Source: Syntrophobacter sp963666995 (lineage in GTDB: Bacteria; Desulfobacterota; Syntrophobacteria; Syntrophobacterales; Syntrophobacteraceae). Taken from it: a stretch of 64,000 nt of DNA. The notes below the pieces were generated by a model. It was not told the DNA's origin, made no database searches, and saw only the letters and a list, made by a program, of their open reading frames with translations. The DNA lies in assembly GCA_963666995.1 (NCBI GenBank), contig OY762941.1:5518001-5582000 (forward strand), read 5' to 3'. Numbering within the stretch: the stretch's first letter is position 1; each line of letters begins with the position of its first letter. Both the position numbers and the translations under genes were made by a program. Below, piece after piece: positions 17,875 to 26,680 of the stretch.

Positions 17875-19164
17875 CTAACGGAGGCCCAGGGCCATTTGCG
17901 TCGCCTCAGGACGCTTGCGCAGCCGCCAGATCATGAGCGGCCCGAGAACTGCGCCCAATCCGAGGCTCATCCATGCCAGCCCCCAGCACAGTCTCTCCGA
18001 GGACATCGGGCTCCCCCGCACGAGGTCGAGAACAACTCCGAAGATCCAGGGACTGACGGCTCCCGCGCCGAAACCGAGTACCGAACGCACGGCGTAGGCG
18101 GCGCCGATGTAACGCGGTTCGACAAGTTCGCTGAGCGCCGTCGAATAGATTGAGGAGTCGGCGATCGAGCTAAGATTATAGCAGGCGGCTGCGATGAACA
18201 GAACCGCCAGCGGCCATCCGACCATCCAGCCGAAAGTAAAGGAGAAGGCAAGGCTGATGAACGAGAAGACCAGCATCGTCAGGGACCGCCCCAACCGGTC
18301 CGATAGACTTCCGCCGATCAGGCTGCCGAGCATGCTCGTAAGGTAAGTGAGGCCTGATAGAAACACGCCGATTTCAGCCGCAGCCGCTTTCGTGCCTGCC
18401 GAACCCGCGGTCGCCTGGGCCGCCGCGGCGAGGTATGCGGGCAGCCAGGCCCACATACCGAGAAGTTCCCAGCAGTGGAAGGTGTAGGCGAACATCGACA
18501 AAACGGCGGCTTTGTTCTTCAATACTGCCGGAATCGCTCGCCACAGTTCCCCGCCCTCGTGCACGGCCTGAAGGATGTTGGGTGTGTCGCGCAGCGTCAC
18601 CACGGAGAGCGCCAAACCAACCGTCGGCAGGCTGCAGGTGACAAAAAAAGCCAGGCGCCACCCACCGATCGGAAAAAGCAGGCTCGATCCCATCACCGAC
18701 AGTGTGTAGCCAAGGGACCCGGCGGCGAGGTAGAAGCCCATGGCCCGTCCGCGAGTCGAAGGCGGAAAGCGTTCGGCGATAAGGGTGAGTCCCGGCGTAT
18801 AGGAGCCGCCCGAACAGAGCCCGGCGAACCCATACAGAATGACTCCGGACGTAAAACTCGAAGCAAAGGCCGCGAAGATGAGGGCGCTGACGCTGGCGGC
18901 AACGGCACTCCACAGATAAGTCCGTTTCGCCCCGAACCGATCGCCGAGAAATCCGACAATGAAGAGCGAGACCAGGTATCCGAGATGCCAGGCGGATTGA
19001 ACCATGCCGGCCCTGGCTGAACTCATCGACCAGTCGGTCACGAGAAGCGGCAACGCCGCCGAGTAAACCGTGAAGATGAGGCTGAAGGCTGCCCTGGCGC
19101 AGCAAAATAGAGCAAGCCAGCGAATGTCGCCGGCGGATGTACAATGTGTTGCGTGTGGCCTCAA
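17875..19164 (-). CDS. Major facilitator superfamily transporter
   Basis: 429 aa with about 12 hydrophobic segments. The loop after TM2 carries GFLGDRFGAKRTYL, the MFS signature, and the symmetric loop in the second half has GSLSDRLGRS. A cytoplasmic loop splits the halves at about residues 200-230. The substrate is unknown. The start is uncertain: the frame opens with TTG at 19164, and the next Met (in DWSMSS) would delete TM1, so TTG is preferred although the ribosome site is poor. No operon partner. Confidence 0.85.
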   Translation of the reverse strand: MRPHATHCTSAGDIRWLALFCCARAAFSLIFTVYSAALPLLVTDWSMSSARAGMVQSAWHLGYLVSLFIVGFLGDRFGAKRTYLWSAVAASVSALIFAAFASSFTSGVILYGFAGLCSGGSYTPGLTLIAERFPPSTRGRAMGFYLAAGSLGYTLSVMGSSLLFPIGGWRLAFFVTCSLPTVGLALSVVTLRDTPNILQAVHEGGELWRAIPAVLKNKAAVLSMFAYTFHCWELLGMWAWLPAYLAAAAQATAGSAGTKAAAAEIGVFLSGLTYLTSMLGSLIGGSLSDRLGRSLTMLVFSFISLAFSFTFGWMVGWPLAVLFIAAACYNLSSIADSSIYSTALSELVEPRYIGAAYAVRSVLGFGAGAVSPWIFGVVLDLVRGSPMSSERLCWGLAWMSLGLGAVLGPLMIWRLRKRPEATQMALGLR

Positions 19165-19989
19165 TGAGCACCCATATTCTCATTCTGCCCCCTGAATTCT
19201 GTAGGGCGACTGTATCGTTGCGAAAAATCAACCCTATCCGCGGATTCAAAAACAGCGGGCATGATGAAGCTCACCATACACCCGCGCTGCGGGACAGTGA
19301 GGGGTCGACTTTCGGTTTTTGGCAATTATGAACGGATTTCCGGCTCGATTCCAGCAAAATCAGCCCGGGCCGTAAGAGTCACCCATGTCATCAGCAGATT
19401 GTGAGAGCCGACGTCCGGATTTCGAGACTCGTCACGCCGCTTCAGGAATTTTAAGATCCCGAAAACATCGCAGGACAATCAAGCCCTGTGTGCCGGCGGC
19501 ATACTTTAATTTGGGGCGGCGGCATGGAACGATCCATCCTCCTTCATTTCCAATTCGGGTACCGTCTCATGTGCGGCCTGGTTTTGGATTCCGTTGCGGG
19601 CCAGGCACGATTTAGGTTGAAATACTCACGTCGATGCTGGATTTTCGCCGCTACAGATCCTATAATTGTGTTCAGTTCGCCAGGGTGGGGCCGATGGACA
19701 CGTTTTTGCCACGGGGCTCGCTCTGCCGGATCGAGGGAAGATACGCCCGGGGTTTCATGCTTGTCCACGGCTGTTGCGCCTGCGGCCGGGAAATCCCGAC
19801 AGATGAGGTCTATGATTCACCTTGTGGTGCCGGGGCCATCTCATTTTACAATACCACATCCGCATATTGGACTTACGAGGGAAGCTTTCTTTCGGTCGCC
19901 ATTTCCGCATTGCTTTCCTGGGGGATCAACCAGCTCGGATTCAGTCCTTCGAAAGGCTGGGCATTGAAATACTCCAAAGGAGGGGAAAT
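19165..19989. other. Intergenic region without a supported gene
   Basis: About 825 bp between the MFS gene (minus strand) and the DsrC-like gene (plus strand). Several short open frames cross it, but none has a convincing ribosome site, domain or codon pattern. It should hold the two divergent promoters. AAGGAGGGG at 19977-19985 is the ribosome site for the DsrC-like gene. Confidence 0.5.
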
Positions 19990-20649
19990 ATGGGAACATT
20001 CGAGTTTAAGAACAAGGCCTACGAGGTGGATGAGGAAGGATTCCTGAAAGATCCCAAACAATGGGATGAGAATTTTTCCGAAGGAATGGCTTCGAAGACC
20101 GGAATCACCGAAGCGCTGAACGATTCCCATTGGAACATCATCAACTTTATCCGAAACAGCGTTTCGACAACCGGCCGTTGCCCGATGATCTATGAGGTCT
20201 GCAGGGTGCATCGCCTCCGGCTTGCGGATTTGAAAAACCTTTTCCCCTCCGGCTACCTGAGGGGTGCATGCAAATTAGCGGGGTTAACGTACAGAGAGGG
20301 GCCCGTCCATTCTCCATGGCTTCCGCCGCACAGGCTGACAACAGTCTCAACTCCCATTAACGACCGAGTGTACCGCGTGGACATCAGAGGCTTCCTCGTC
20401 GATCATTCAGACTGGGACGAAGAGTATGCCGTCTTCAAGGCCCAGGAGATGAAAATGCCCGAGGGATTGACCGAGGAGCACTGGAAAGTCATCTCCTTCC
20501 TTCGCAAGCGGTTCGAAGAGGACGGGAAGGTTCCCACTGTATTCGAAACCTGTGAGGTCAATCATATATCCATCAAAGACCTCGAACAGATGTTTCCCGA
20601 TGGATACCATCGCGGCGCGGTCAAGATCGCCGGCCTGCGCGCCAGGTAA
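19990..20649 (+). CDS. Tandem DsrC/TusE-family protein without the C-terminal cysteine arm
   Basis: 219 aa made of two DsrC-like modules, about residues 1-104 and 124-219. Each has a YxVDxxGFLxDxxxWDE opening, a helical middle and an FPxGYxRGAxKxAGL end. DsrC proper carries sulfur on two cysteines in a C-terminal arm, 11 residues apart. Module 1 keeps one equivalent (Cys94 in RGACKLAGL) but lacks the last cysteine, and module 2 has Val211 at that place and stops at GLRAR. It therefore probably cannot act as the trisulfide substrate of sulfite reductase and may be regulatory. ATG 19990 has AAGGAGGGG upstream; longer frames lack one. It converges on fdhE. Confidence 0.75.
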   Translation: MGTFEFKNKAYEVDEEGFLKDPKQWDENFSEGMASKTGITEALNDSHWNIINFIRNSVSTTGRCPMIYEVCRVHRLRLADLKNLFPSGYLRGACKLAGLTYREGPVHSPWLPPHRLTTVSTPINDRVYRVDIRGFLVDHSDWDEEYAVFKAQEMKMPEGLTEEHWKVISFLRKRFEEDGKVPTVFETCEVNHISIKDLEQMFPDGYHRGAVKIAGLRAR

Positions 20650-20721
20650 ACCGGCCGGCATCTTGAACCATTCCTCACCAGGCAAAAGCGGCAAAGCGAC
20701 GTGCCGCCGATTCGAAGCACG

Positions 20722-20752
20722 GCAGGGGAAGCGCCTAAGGCGTTTCCCCTGC
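20722..20752. terminator. Long hairpin between convergent genes
   Basis: Inverted repeat of 14 bp (one G-T pair) with a TAA loop: GCAGGGGAAGCGCC, then GGCGTTTCCCCTGC. It lies 73 bp after the DsrC-like stop and 49 bp beyond the fdhE stop, so it could end both transcripts. There is no long T-run on either strand, so intrinsic termination is plausible rather than certain. Confidence 0.5.
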
Positions 20753-20800
20753 TCTCAATCGGCTGGCTGAATCTTTCGACCGAAGGTGACAATCCTCCTC

Positions 20801-21694
20801 TTACGGAACTCCCCACCAACTGCCGCCCATGGGTTGGAACCCCCTCTGCTGAGCCACGACATCCAGGTGCAGCAATCCGAGACCGGCCACCTCCAGCACA
20901 GGCTCGTTGACCATGGTTCTCTGGTCGATTTCCGCCACGTATTTTTTGCACTTGTGACAGAGCTCCAGCCGTTCATACTCGCGACCCTCCACAAAAAGGA
21001 CCTCCGCCTGACCCTCTTTCTGGGTTTCGCAACACGGACACATCAGTCGCATGAACCGCCACTCATTGAAGCAAAACCCGCATCTCAGCCACCGCCGGCC
21101 TTCTTTGTCCCTCAGCAGGCTCATTTCGGGAAGCGACCCGCAGATCGGGCAATAGCCCTTGTCCCAGGAAAGGGCCTCGATCAACGGCTTCAGCGCTTCA
21201 GCACGCTTTACAACGAAGGGCCTTGAAACATGGATCAAAGCGAATTTCACGACCTCCGGGTCGAGCCCCGATCGGGCGGCAATTTCCGAAGCTTCCCGGT
21301 TTCGGTTCGTCAAGGCCGTTCTTATAAACGCTTCAGGATCAAAACCTCCATTCACAATAGCCGACAGGAGTTCCCCCAGTGCTTCATCGATCCTCGGAAA
21401 CCCCTCTCGCATGGGCGGGATGAGTCGTTTGGAACCCGATTCCCACATCTTGCCGATGCCGATCAGGTCTTCCCTGTCCGTTAGCGGAATTCCTTTTGCA
21501 AACCTTTCCGGCTCCAGCCCACCAAACCATCCGATGTCGGGTGGGGAGAGTTCCGCTCTCAGACGCGCCTGTTCCACAATCAGCCCCCTGAAGGCTTCGA
21601 GGATGCTATCGAGATGGCCCTCGCCTTCCTTCATCCGGTCGAGGGCTTCCCCTATCCTCTCCGCCGCCTTCTCGGGCAACATCTCATCGTTCAT
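20801..21694 (-). CDS. fdhE: Formate dehydrogenase accessory protein FdhE
   Basis: Rubredoxin-like protein needed for maturation of Tat-exported formate dehydrogenases. 297 aa from ATG 21694, preceded by GGGGTGAAGAA; the longer frame has no ribosome site. The C-terminal half has the paired zinc/iron-binding cysteines: CPICGSLPE, CGFC, CPCC and CHKC. It is the last gene of the fdhA1-fdhB1-fdhE unit, 214 bp after fdhB1. Confidence 0.93.
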   Translation of the reverse strand: MNDEMLPEKAAERIGEALDRMKEGEGHLDSILEAFRGLIVEQARLRAELSPPDIGWFGGLEPERFAKGIPLTDREDLIGIGKMWESGSKRLIPPMREGFPRIDEALGELLSAIVNGGFDPEAFIRTALTNRNREASEIAARSGLDPEVVKFALIHVSRPFVVKRAEALKPLIEALSWDKGYCPICGSLPEMSLLRDKEGRRWLRCGFCFNEWRFMRLMCPCCETQKEGQAEVLFVEGREYERLELCHKCKKYVAEIDQRTMVNEPVLEVAGLGLLHLDVVAQQRGFQPMGGSWWGVP

Positions 21695-21908
21695 TTCTTC
21701 ACCCCGCACCCTTGTTGTGAGAAAAAGGCCCAGCGTCTGCCCCGCCGGACATCCCCCGCATGTTAAAGTACAATCGCGGCTAAAAGACACCCGCTGCATG
21801 GTCCGCTCACCAGGGGGCCCTGTCCGAAGAACCGAACGCGGGTGCAAACGCGGTCCAATCGAAAAGGCACCCCCGGATGAGGGATACGCTCAAAGGGACA
21901 ACGACGAC

Positions 21909-22562
21909 TCATGCCATCGCATGATCGTAATACTTTTTGGGATCATCCGTCACGATATAGATTACCCGCACTTCATCGGGATTCAGCGCCATCGCCTTGG
22001 GGTAGGTCTTTTTCAGGTCCTCCACACGCTTCTTCACCTTCTCCACGATGAAGTCCCTGTCCCCGAATACCATGGCTCCCGTGGGGCAGGACTGAACACA
22101 TGCCGGAATTTTGTTGTTACTGATCCGGTCAATGCACATGGTGCACTTGGCAAAAACCTTGGTCTTCGCGTCCTGCCTCGGGATTTTATACGGGCACGCG
22201 TCCTTCAACTCCTCAAACGGAACTTCCTTCGATTCTGTTTTGAAGACTATGGCCCCGGTCGCCTCATCGCGAACGGCCCCTCCCGGCACGTACCCTCCGA
22301 TGATGTCAACGCAGGGCGGTTCAAGGCAATGCCGGCATTGCTCCGAGAAGAAATACCAGTAAGTCTTTCCACTCTCCTTGACCCCCTCCGAAAACCGGAC
22401 CAGTTTCCACGTTTCCGCGGACAGGTCCTGGGGATTCTGATACGTCCCGACCTGCCTGGTCTTGGTGGCGGGCAAACCGTTCCATTGCTTGCAGGCGACC
22501 TGACATCCGCGGCAGGCAGAGCATCTGGAAGTATCAACCATTATGGATTTTCCCTTAGCCAT
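21909..22562 (-). CDS. fdhB: Formate dehydrogenase iron-sulfur (beta) subunit, copy 1
   Basis: 217-aa electron-transfer subunit with four [4Fe-4S] cluster motifs: CSACRGCQVACKQW, CRHCLEPPC, ACPYKIPRQ together with KCTMCIDRI, and ACVQSCPTGAM. It lacks the C-terminal membrane helix of FdnH/FdoH, matching the soluble periplasmic two-subunit FDHs of Desulfovibrio-type bacteria. No cytochrome subunit is present. The gene lies 12 bp after fdhA1 on the minus strand. It is very similar to copy 2 at 26015-26668 and has the same length. Confidence 0.95.
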   Translation of the reverse strand: MAKGKSIMVDTSRCSACRGCQVACKQWNGLPATKTRQVGTYQNPQDLSAETWKLVRFSEGVKESGKTYWYFFSEQCRHCLEPPCVDIIGGYVPGGAVRDEATGAIVFKTESKEVPFEELKDACPYKIPRQDAKTKVFAKCTMCIDRISNNKIPACVQSCPTGAMVFGDRDFIVEKVKKRVEDLKKTYPKAMALNPDEVRVIYIVTDDPKKYYDHAMA

Positions 22563-22574
22563 GTCTCACTCCTC

Positions 22575-25500
22575 CTACACCTTGGTCACATTGACCATGA
22601 AGGCTTTATATTCAGGGGTCATGGTATTGGCATCGCCGACCGTCGGGGTAAGCAGGTTCCCGCTGTCCCCGCAATCCTTGGGGAACAGCCAGCCGTAGTT
22701 GAAAGTCAGTCCAACCTGGTGGATGGTCTGGCCCGCAACCTTGAACGGACGGAAGCGCGAGGTGACCATGGCAACGCATTCCACCTTTCCGCGTGGCGAT
22801 TCAACCCTGACCGTCTCCCCGTTTTTGACCCCGCGGAGTTCGGCCAGTTCCCTGCTGATTTCGACATAGGCCTGAGGCTGAGCTTCCGTGAGCCATGACT
22901 GCCATCGGGTCTCACTTCCTGTGCACCAGTGTTCGGTAGAGGTGTACGTCGTGCAGACAAGCGGGAATTTCGGATCGCACCCGGCAACCTTGTCGCATTC
23001 TTTGGAGAATATCTTGATGGCCGGGTTGCTCATTTGCGAAGACATCGGGTTCTTGGGCAGCGGACCCTCGAGGGGTTCATAATGCTCGGGGAACGGCCCT
23101 TCCACCATACCTGGTCCAAACAGCGAACTGACTCCGTCCGGCTTCATGATGAACGGCAGCCTTCCCTTCTCTTTGTCGCTCAAAGGCGGCCACGGACCAT
23201 CGGGAATGTCGCCCACCCACTTCCCGTCCACCCATTTCAGGAGCGGACGGCCCGGGTCGTACGGCTGCCCGTTCAAATCGACCGACGCGCGGTTATAGAT
23301 GATACGCCGATTGACAGGCCATGCCCAACCCCATTCGGGAAAGAGGCCAAGCCCGGTCGGATCGTCCTTCTTCCTGCGCGCAATGAGGTTTGTCCCGTCC
23401 TGGGTGAAGCTTCCCGAATGAATCCAGATACCCGAAGAAGTCTTCCCATCGGCCTGCAGGAGAGAAAAACCGGGAACGCATTCCCCTTTTTTGTAAGTCT
23501 TGTCCGCGATCGTCACGTCTTCCAGGAAGTAGCCGTTCATCGTCTTGGCAACCGCCGTCGAATCATACATCCCATTGGCATCCGCATAATTCCAGGACAG
23601 ATTGACGATGGGATCGGGAAAGGTCCCCTTTTCTTTCTTGTAAAGCTCCTTCAGCTTCACGACCAGTCGATAGAGGATGTCGCCGAACGCCAGCGCATCA
23701 CCGGGCGGTTTCTCAGCAACATACTTCCACTGGAGCCAGCGCCCGCTGTTGCTCATGCTGCCTGCTTTTTCCACGTTCGCCGCGCAGGGAAGGAGGAAGA
23801 CTTCCGTCTTGATTTTTTTCGGATCCACCCCCGGGGCCTTCCAGAAGGAGGGGGTTTCATTGTCAAAAATGTTGGCATGCACCATCCAGTCCAGCTTGGC
23901 GAAGGCCTGCCGGATTTTGCCCGAATTGGGAATGCTGCACGCCGGGTTCTGCCCGACACACGTAAACCCTTTGATCTTGCCTTCATACATCTTGTCGAAC
24001 ATGGTCAGCAGAGTGGCATCCTGTCCATCGTCGAGCTTGGGAACGTAGGAATAGGCAAAACCGTTATCCTTGGCAGCCTTGTCGCCGTACCAAGCCTTGA
24101 GCAGGCTCACCATGTACTTGGGGGTGTTCTGGTACCAGTTGGCCGACTGCGGTTCCTTCGTCTTGGGCGTGTTCTTCGCAAGATACTCATCCAGCGTGGC
24201 GAGCGAAGCCGCCGGAGCCTTAAGATAACCGGGAAGGATGTGCGAGAGAATGGCCTGGTCCGTCGATCCCTGGACGTTCGGTTCCCCGCGCAACGCGTTT
24301 ACTCCCCCTCCCGCGACGCCGATGTTTCCCAGCAGGAGTTGAATGATGGCCATGGTCCTGATGTTCTGCGATCCAACGGTGTGCTGAGTCCAACCCAAAG
24401 CATAAAGGATCGTACCCGCCTTGTCCTTGGCTCCCGTCGCGGAATACATCTCGTACACTGCGTTGAGATCTTCCACGGGAGTCCCCGTAATCGAGGATAC
24501 CTTCTCGACATCGTAACGGGAATAGTGGGCCTTCAGCATCTGGAACACGCACCGCGGATTCTGCAAGGTCGGATCTTTTTCCGGAATTCCGTTGGCATCC
24601 AGCTTGATGGTCCAGCTTGACTTGTCGTATTTCCTGGTGCCAGGATCGTACCCCGAGAACAGGCCGTCGTTGAAGCTGTATTTCTCGTCCACGATGAACG
24701 AAGCATTTGTGTAATTCTTCACATATTCGTCGAACCACTTGTTGTTGTCGATAACGTACTTGATCATGCCCCCGAGAAAGGCGATGTCCGTGCCGGAACG
24801 CAGAGACGTATGAAAGTCCGACAAAGCCGATGTCCGGGTAAAACGGGGATCGACATGGATGATCTTGGCCCCTCTCTCCTCCTTGGCACGCAAGACCCAC
24901 TTGAAGGAAATCGGGTGGTTCTCCGCGGCATTGCTGCCCATGATGAGAACACAGTCGCTGTTTTTGATATCGATGTAATGATTGGTCATTGAACCGCGTC
25001 CGAACGACTCTCCCAGAGCCGCTACACTTGGACCGTGTCAGACCCGCGCCTGATGGTCCAGGTAGACGAGACCGAGCGACCTCATCACCGTTGTAGTCAT
25101 CCAGCACTCTTCGTTGTCGAGCTTCGAACTTCCCATGTGAGCGATCGACTCGAGGCGATTGACCACCTGCCCCTTGTCGTTCTTGACGATGAAGTCCTTG
25201 TCCCTTGCAGCCTTGATTTTCCGGGCGATCTGAGTCAGCGCCCAGTCCATTGACTTGACTTCCCATTTGGTGCCGCCCGGTCTGCGGTAAAGCACCTTGG
25301 TCAAGCGATGTTCGTTGTTCGACGACATCTGGAAAGTAGCGGCGCCCTTCGCACACAATGCACCCTCGCTGATGGGATGATCCGGGTCGCCTTCGATATT
25401 GAAGATCCTCCCCGTTTTGGCATCGGTGCTGCAGATCAGCCCGCACGTCACCGAGCAGTAATAGCACAGCGAGTACGTCTGCTTGGCGCTCTTCACCCTG

Positions 25501-25625
25501 TCAATCTTGCTGAGTTCCTCCGCATAGGCCACAACGGGGCGCATGTCTATCCCAAGGGACGACAGCGTCAGTCCGGCACCCGCGGTAGCTGAAATGAACA
25601 GAAACTCCCGGCGTGTAACTCCCAT
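22575..25625 (-). CDS. fdhA: Formate dehydrogenase alpha subunit, selenocysteine type, copy 1
   Basis: Molybdopterin (Mo or W) enzyme oxidising formate or reducing CO2, 1016 aa. Residues 1-33 form a Tat signal (TRREFLF, hydrophobic stretch, AYAEE). Then come CYYCSVTCGLIC and LCAKG for the [4Fe-4S] cluster. An in-frame TGA at 25040-25038 encodes residue 196, in ARV-U-HGPS, exactly where FDHs carry the metal-binding Sec or Cys; the paralogue at 26681-29728 has TGT there. A hairpin follows the TGA as expected of a bacterial SECIS. The reading frame otherwise continues without a break, so it is not a pseudogene. First gene of fdhA1-fdhB1-fdhE. Confidence 0.95.
25003..25040 (-). promoter_or_regulatory. 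Selenocysteine UGA and SECIS-like hairpin in fdhA1
   Basis: TGA at 25040-25038. After 14 bases, an inverted repeat AGCGGCTCT (25023-25015), loop GGG, AGAGTCGTT (25011-25003) can form a 9-bp stem with G-T pairs. The position, within about 40 bases downstream of UGA, and the guanines in the loop fit the bacterial SECIS that binds SelB. The exact fold is my inference. Confidence 0.75.
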
Positions 25626-26014
25626 TGATTCCCCTCCTCTCGTCTAGACCTCGACAAAAGCGTAATTCTCCGTCATCCAGTGCACGTTTCGATGACCGGA
25701 GCTTAGAGACTTTATGCAGTAATTGCAATATGTTATGTTAAACACAATAGATTGAAACGACTGCATGCCAAGTCTCTGCAGGGCTGGACAGAGGCTGGAG
25801 CGGCTTCCGCCCGGGGATCGTTCAACTGAGGCGTGGAGCGGGGATCGAAATAGGACGCCTTTCCGTCGTCCGGAACCCCTTTACGAAAGTCCCGAGGCAG
25901 GAGCATAGGAGGAGGAACAGGGACTCCCCCCATGGGGGGCGCCCCCGTTCCTCTGTAGAAACAGTTCATCAACCTCCCGGCATTCCCCCTCGCGCAGGGG
26001 AGCACCACCACGGG
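25626..26014. other. Intergenic leader of fdhA1
   Basis: Holds the putative fdhA1 promoter region, including the conserved 33-bp motif at 25711-25743. The 250 bp nearest fdhB2 contain only a short open frame (25733-26011, minus) that is proline-rich, has no recognisable domain and overlaps the motif; I do not accept it as a gene. Confidence 0.5.
25711..25743 (-). promoter_or_regulatory. Motif shared by both fdhA upstream regions, copy 1
   Basis: AT-rich 33-bp block 86 bases before the fdhA1 start that matches the block before fdhA2 at 29 of 33 positions. On the + strand the core AGTAATTGCAATATGTTA is identical in both. It could be a promoter with activator site; the regulator is unknown. Confidence 0.6.
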
Positions 26015-26668
26015 TCAGGCTACGGCATATTCGTGATATTTCTTGGGATCGTCGGTCACTATGTAGATCACCCGCACTTCATCCGGATTGAGCGCTTTCG
26101 CCTTGGGATAGCTCTTCTTCAGCTCTTCGACGCGTTTTTTGACCGTATCGACGATGAAATCCCTGTCGCCGAATACCATGGCGTTGGTCGGACAACTCAG
26201 CACACAGGCCGGCACCCTGTTACTGGAAATCCGGTCGATACACATGGTGCATTTTGCCAATACCCCGCTCTTTGCATCCTGCCTCGGGATATTGTACGGG
26301 CAGGCACTTTTCACCTCCTCGAACGGAGCATCCTTGGATTCTTTCTTGAAAATTATGGCGCCGGTCGCCTCATCTCGAACCGCTCCGCCCTTCACATATC
26401 CTCCGATTATGTCCACGCAGGGAGGCTCGAGGCAATGCCGGCACTGTTCCGAGAAGAAATACCAGTAAGGCTTGCCGTCATCCCTAATCCCTTCGGCAAA
26501 GCGGACGAGTTTCCATGTTTCAGCGGATACATCCTGCGGATTTTGATAGGTCCCCAATTGTTTCGTCTTCGTGCCGGGCAGCCCGTTCCACTGCTTGCAG
26601 GCAACCTGGCAACCACGGCAGGCCGTGCACCTGGAAGTGTCAACCATTATGGATTTTCCACTAGCCAT
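26015..26668 (-). CDS. fdhB: Formate dehydrogenase iron-sulfur (beta) subunit, copy 2
   Basis: 217 aa, same length and same four-cluster cysteine pattern as copy 1 (CTACRGCQVACKQW, CRHCLEPPC, CPYNIPRQ, KCTMCIDRI, ACVLSCPTNAM), with substitutions scattered along the protein. No membrane helix. It lies 12 bp after fdhA2, the identical spacing to copy 1, which supports a segmental duplication of an fdhAB unit. It should pass electrons from FdhA2 to a periplasmic carrier, probably a c-type cytochrome; that partner is not in the window. Confidence 0.95.
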   Translation of the reverse strand: MASGKSIMVDTSRCTACRGCQVACKQWNGLPGTKTKQLGTYQNPQDVSAETWKLVRFAEGIRDDGKPYWYFFSEQCRHCLEPPCVDIIGGYVKGGAVRDEATGAIIFKKESKDAPFEEVKSACPYNIPRQDAKSGVLAKCTMCIDRISSNRVPACVLSCPTNAMVFGDRDFIVDTVKKRVEELKKSYPKAKALNPDEVRVIYIVTDDPKKYHEYAVA

Positions 26669-26680
26669 GTCTCGCTCCTC

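Noticed and set aside
25038..25040. Apparent stop codon splitting fdhA1 into two genes
   Set aside because: It falls at the exact metal-ligand residue, the paralogue has TGT there, and a hairpin follows; selenocysteine is the better explanation than a pseudogene.
25733..26011. 92-codon minus-strand frame upstream of fdhA1
   Set aside because: Proline-rich, no ribosome site, overlaps the conserved promoter-like motif.
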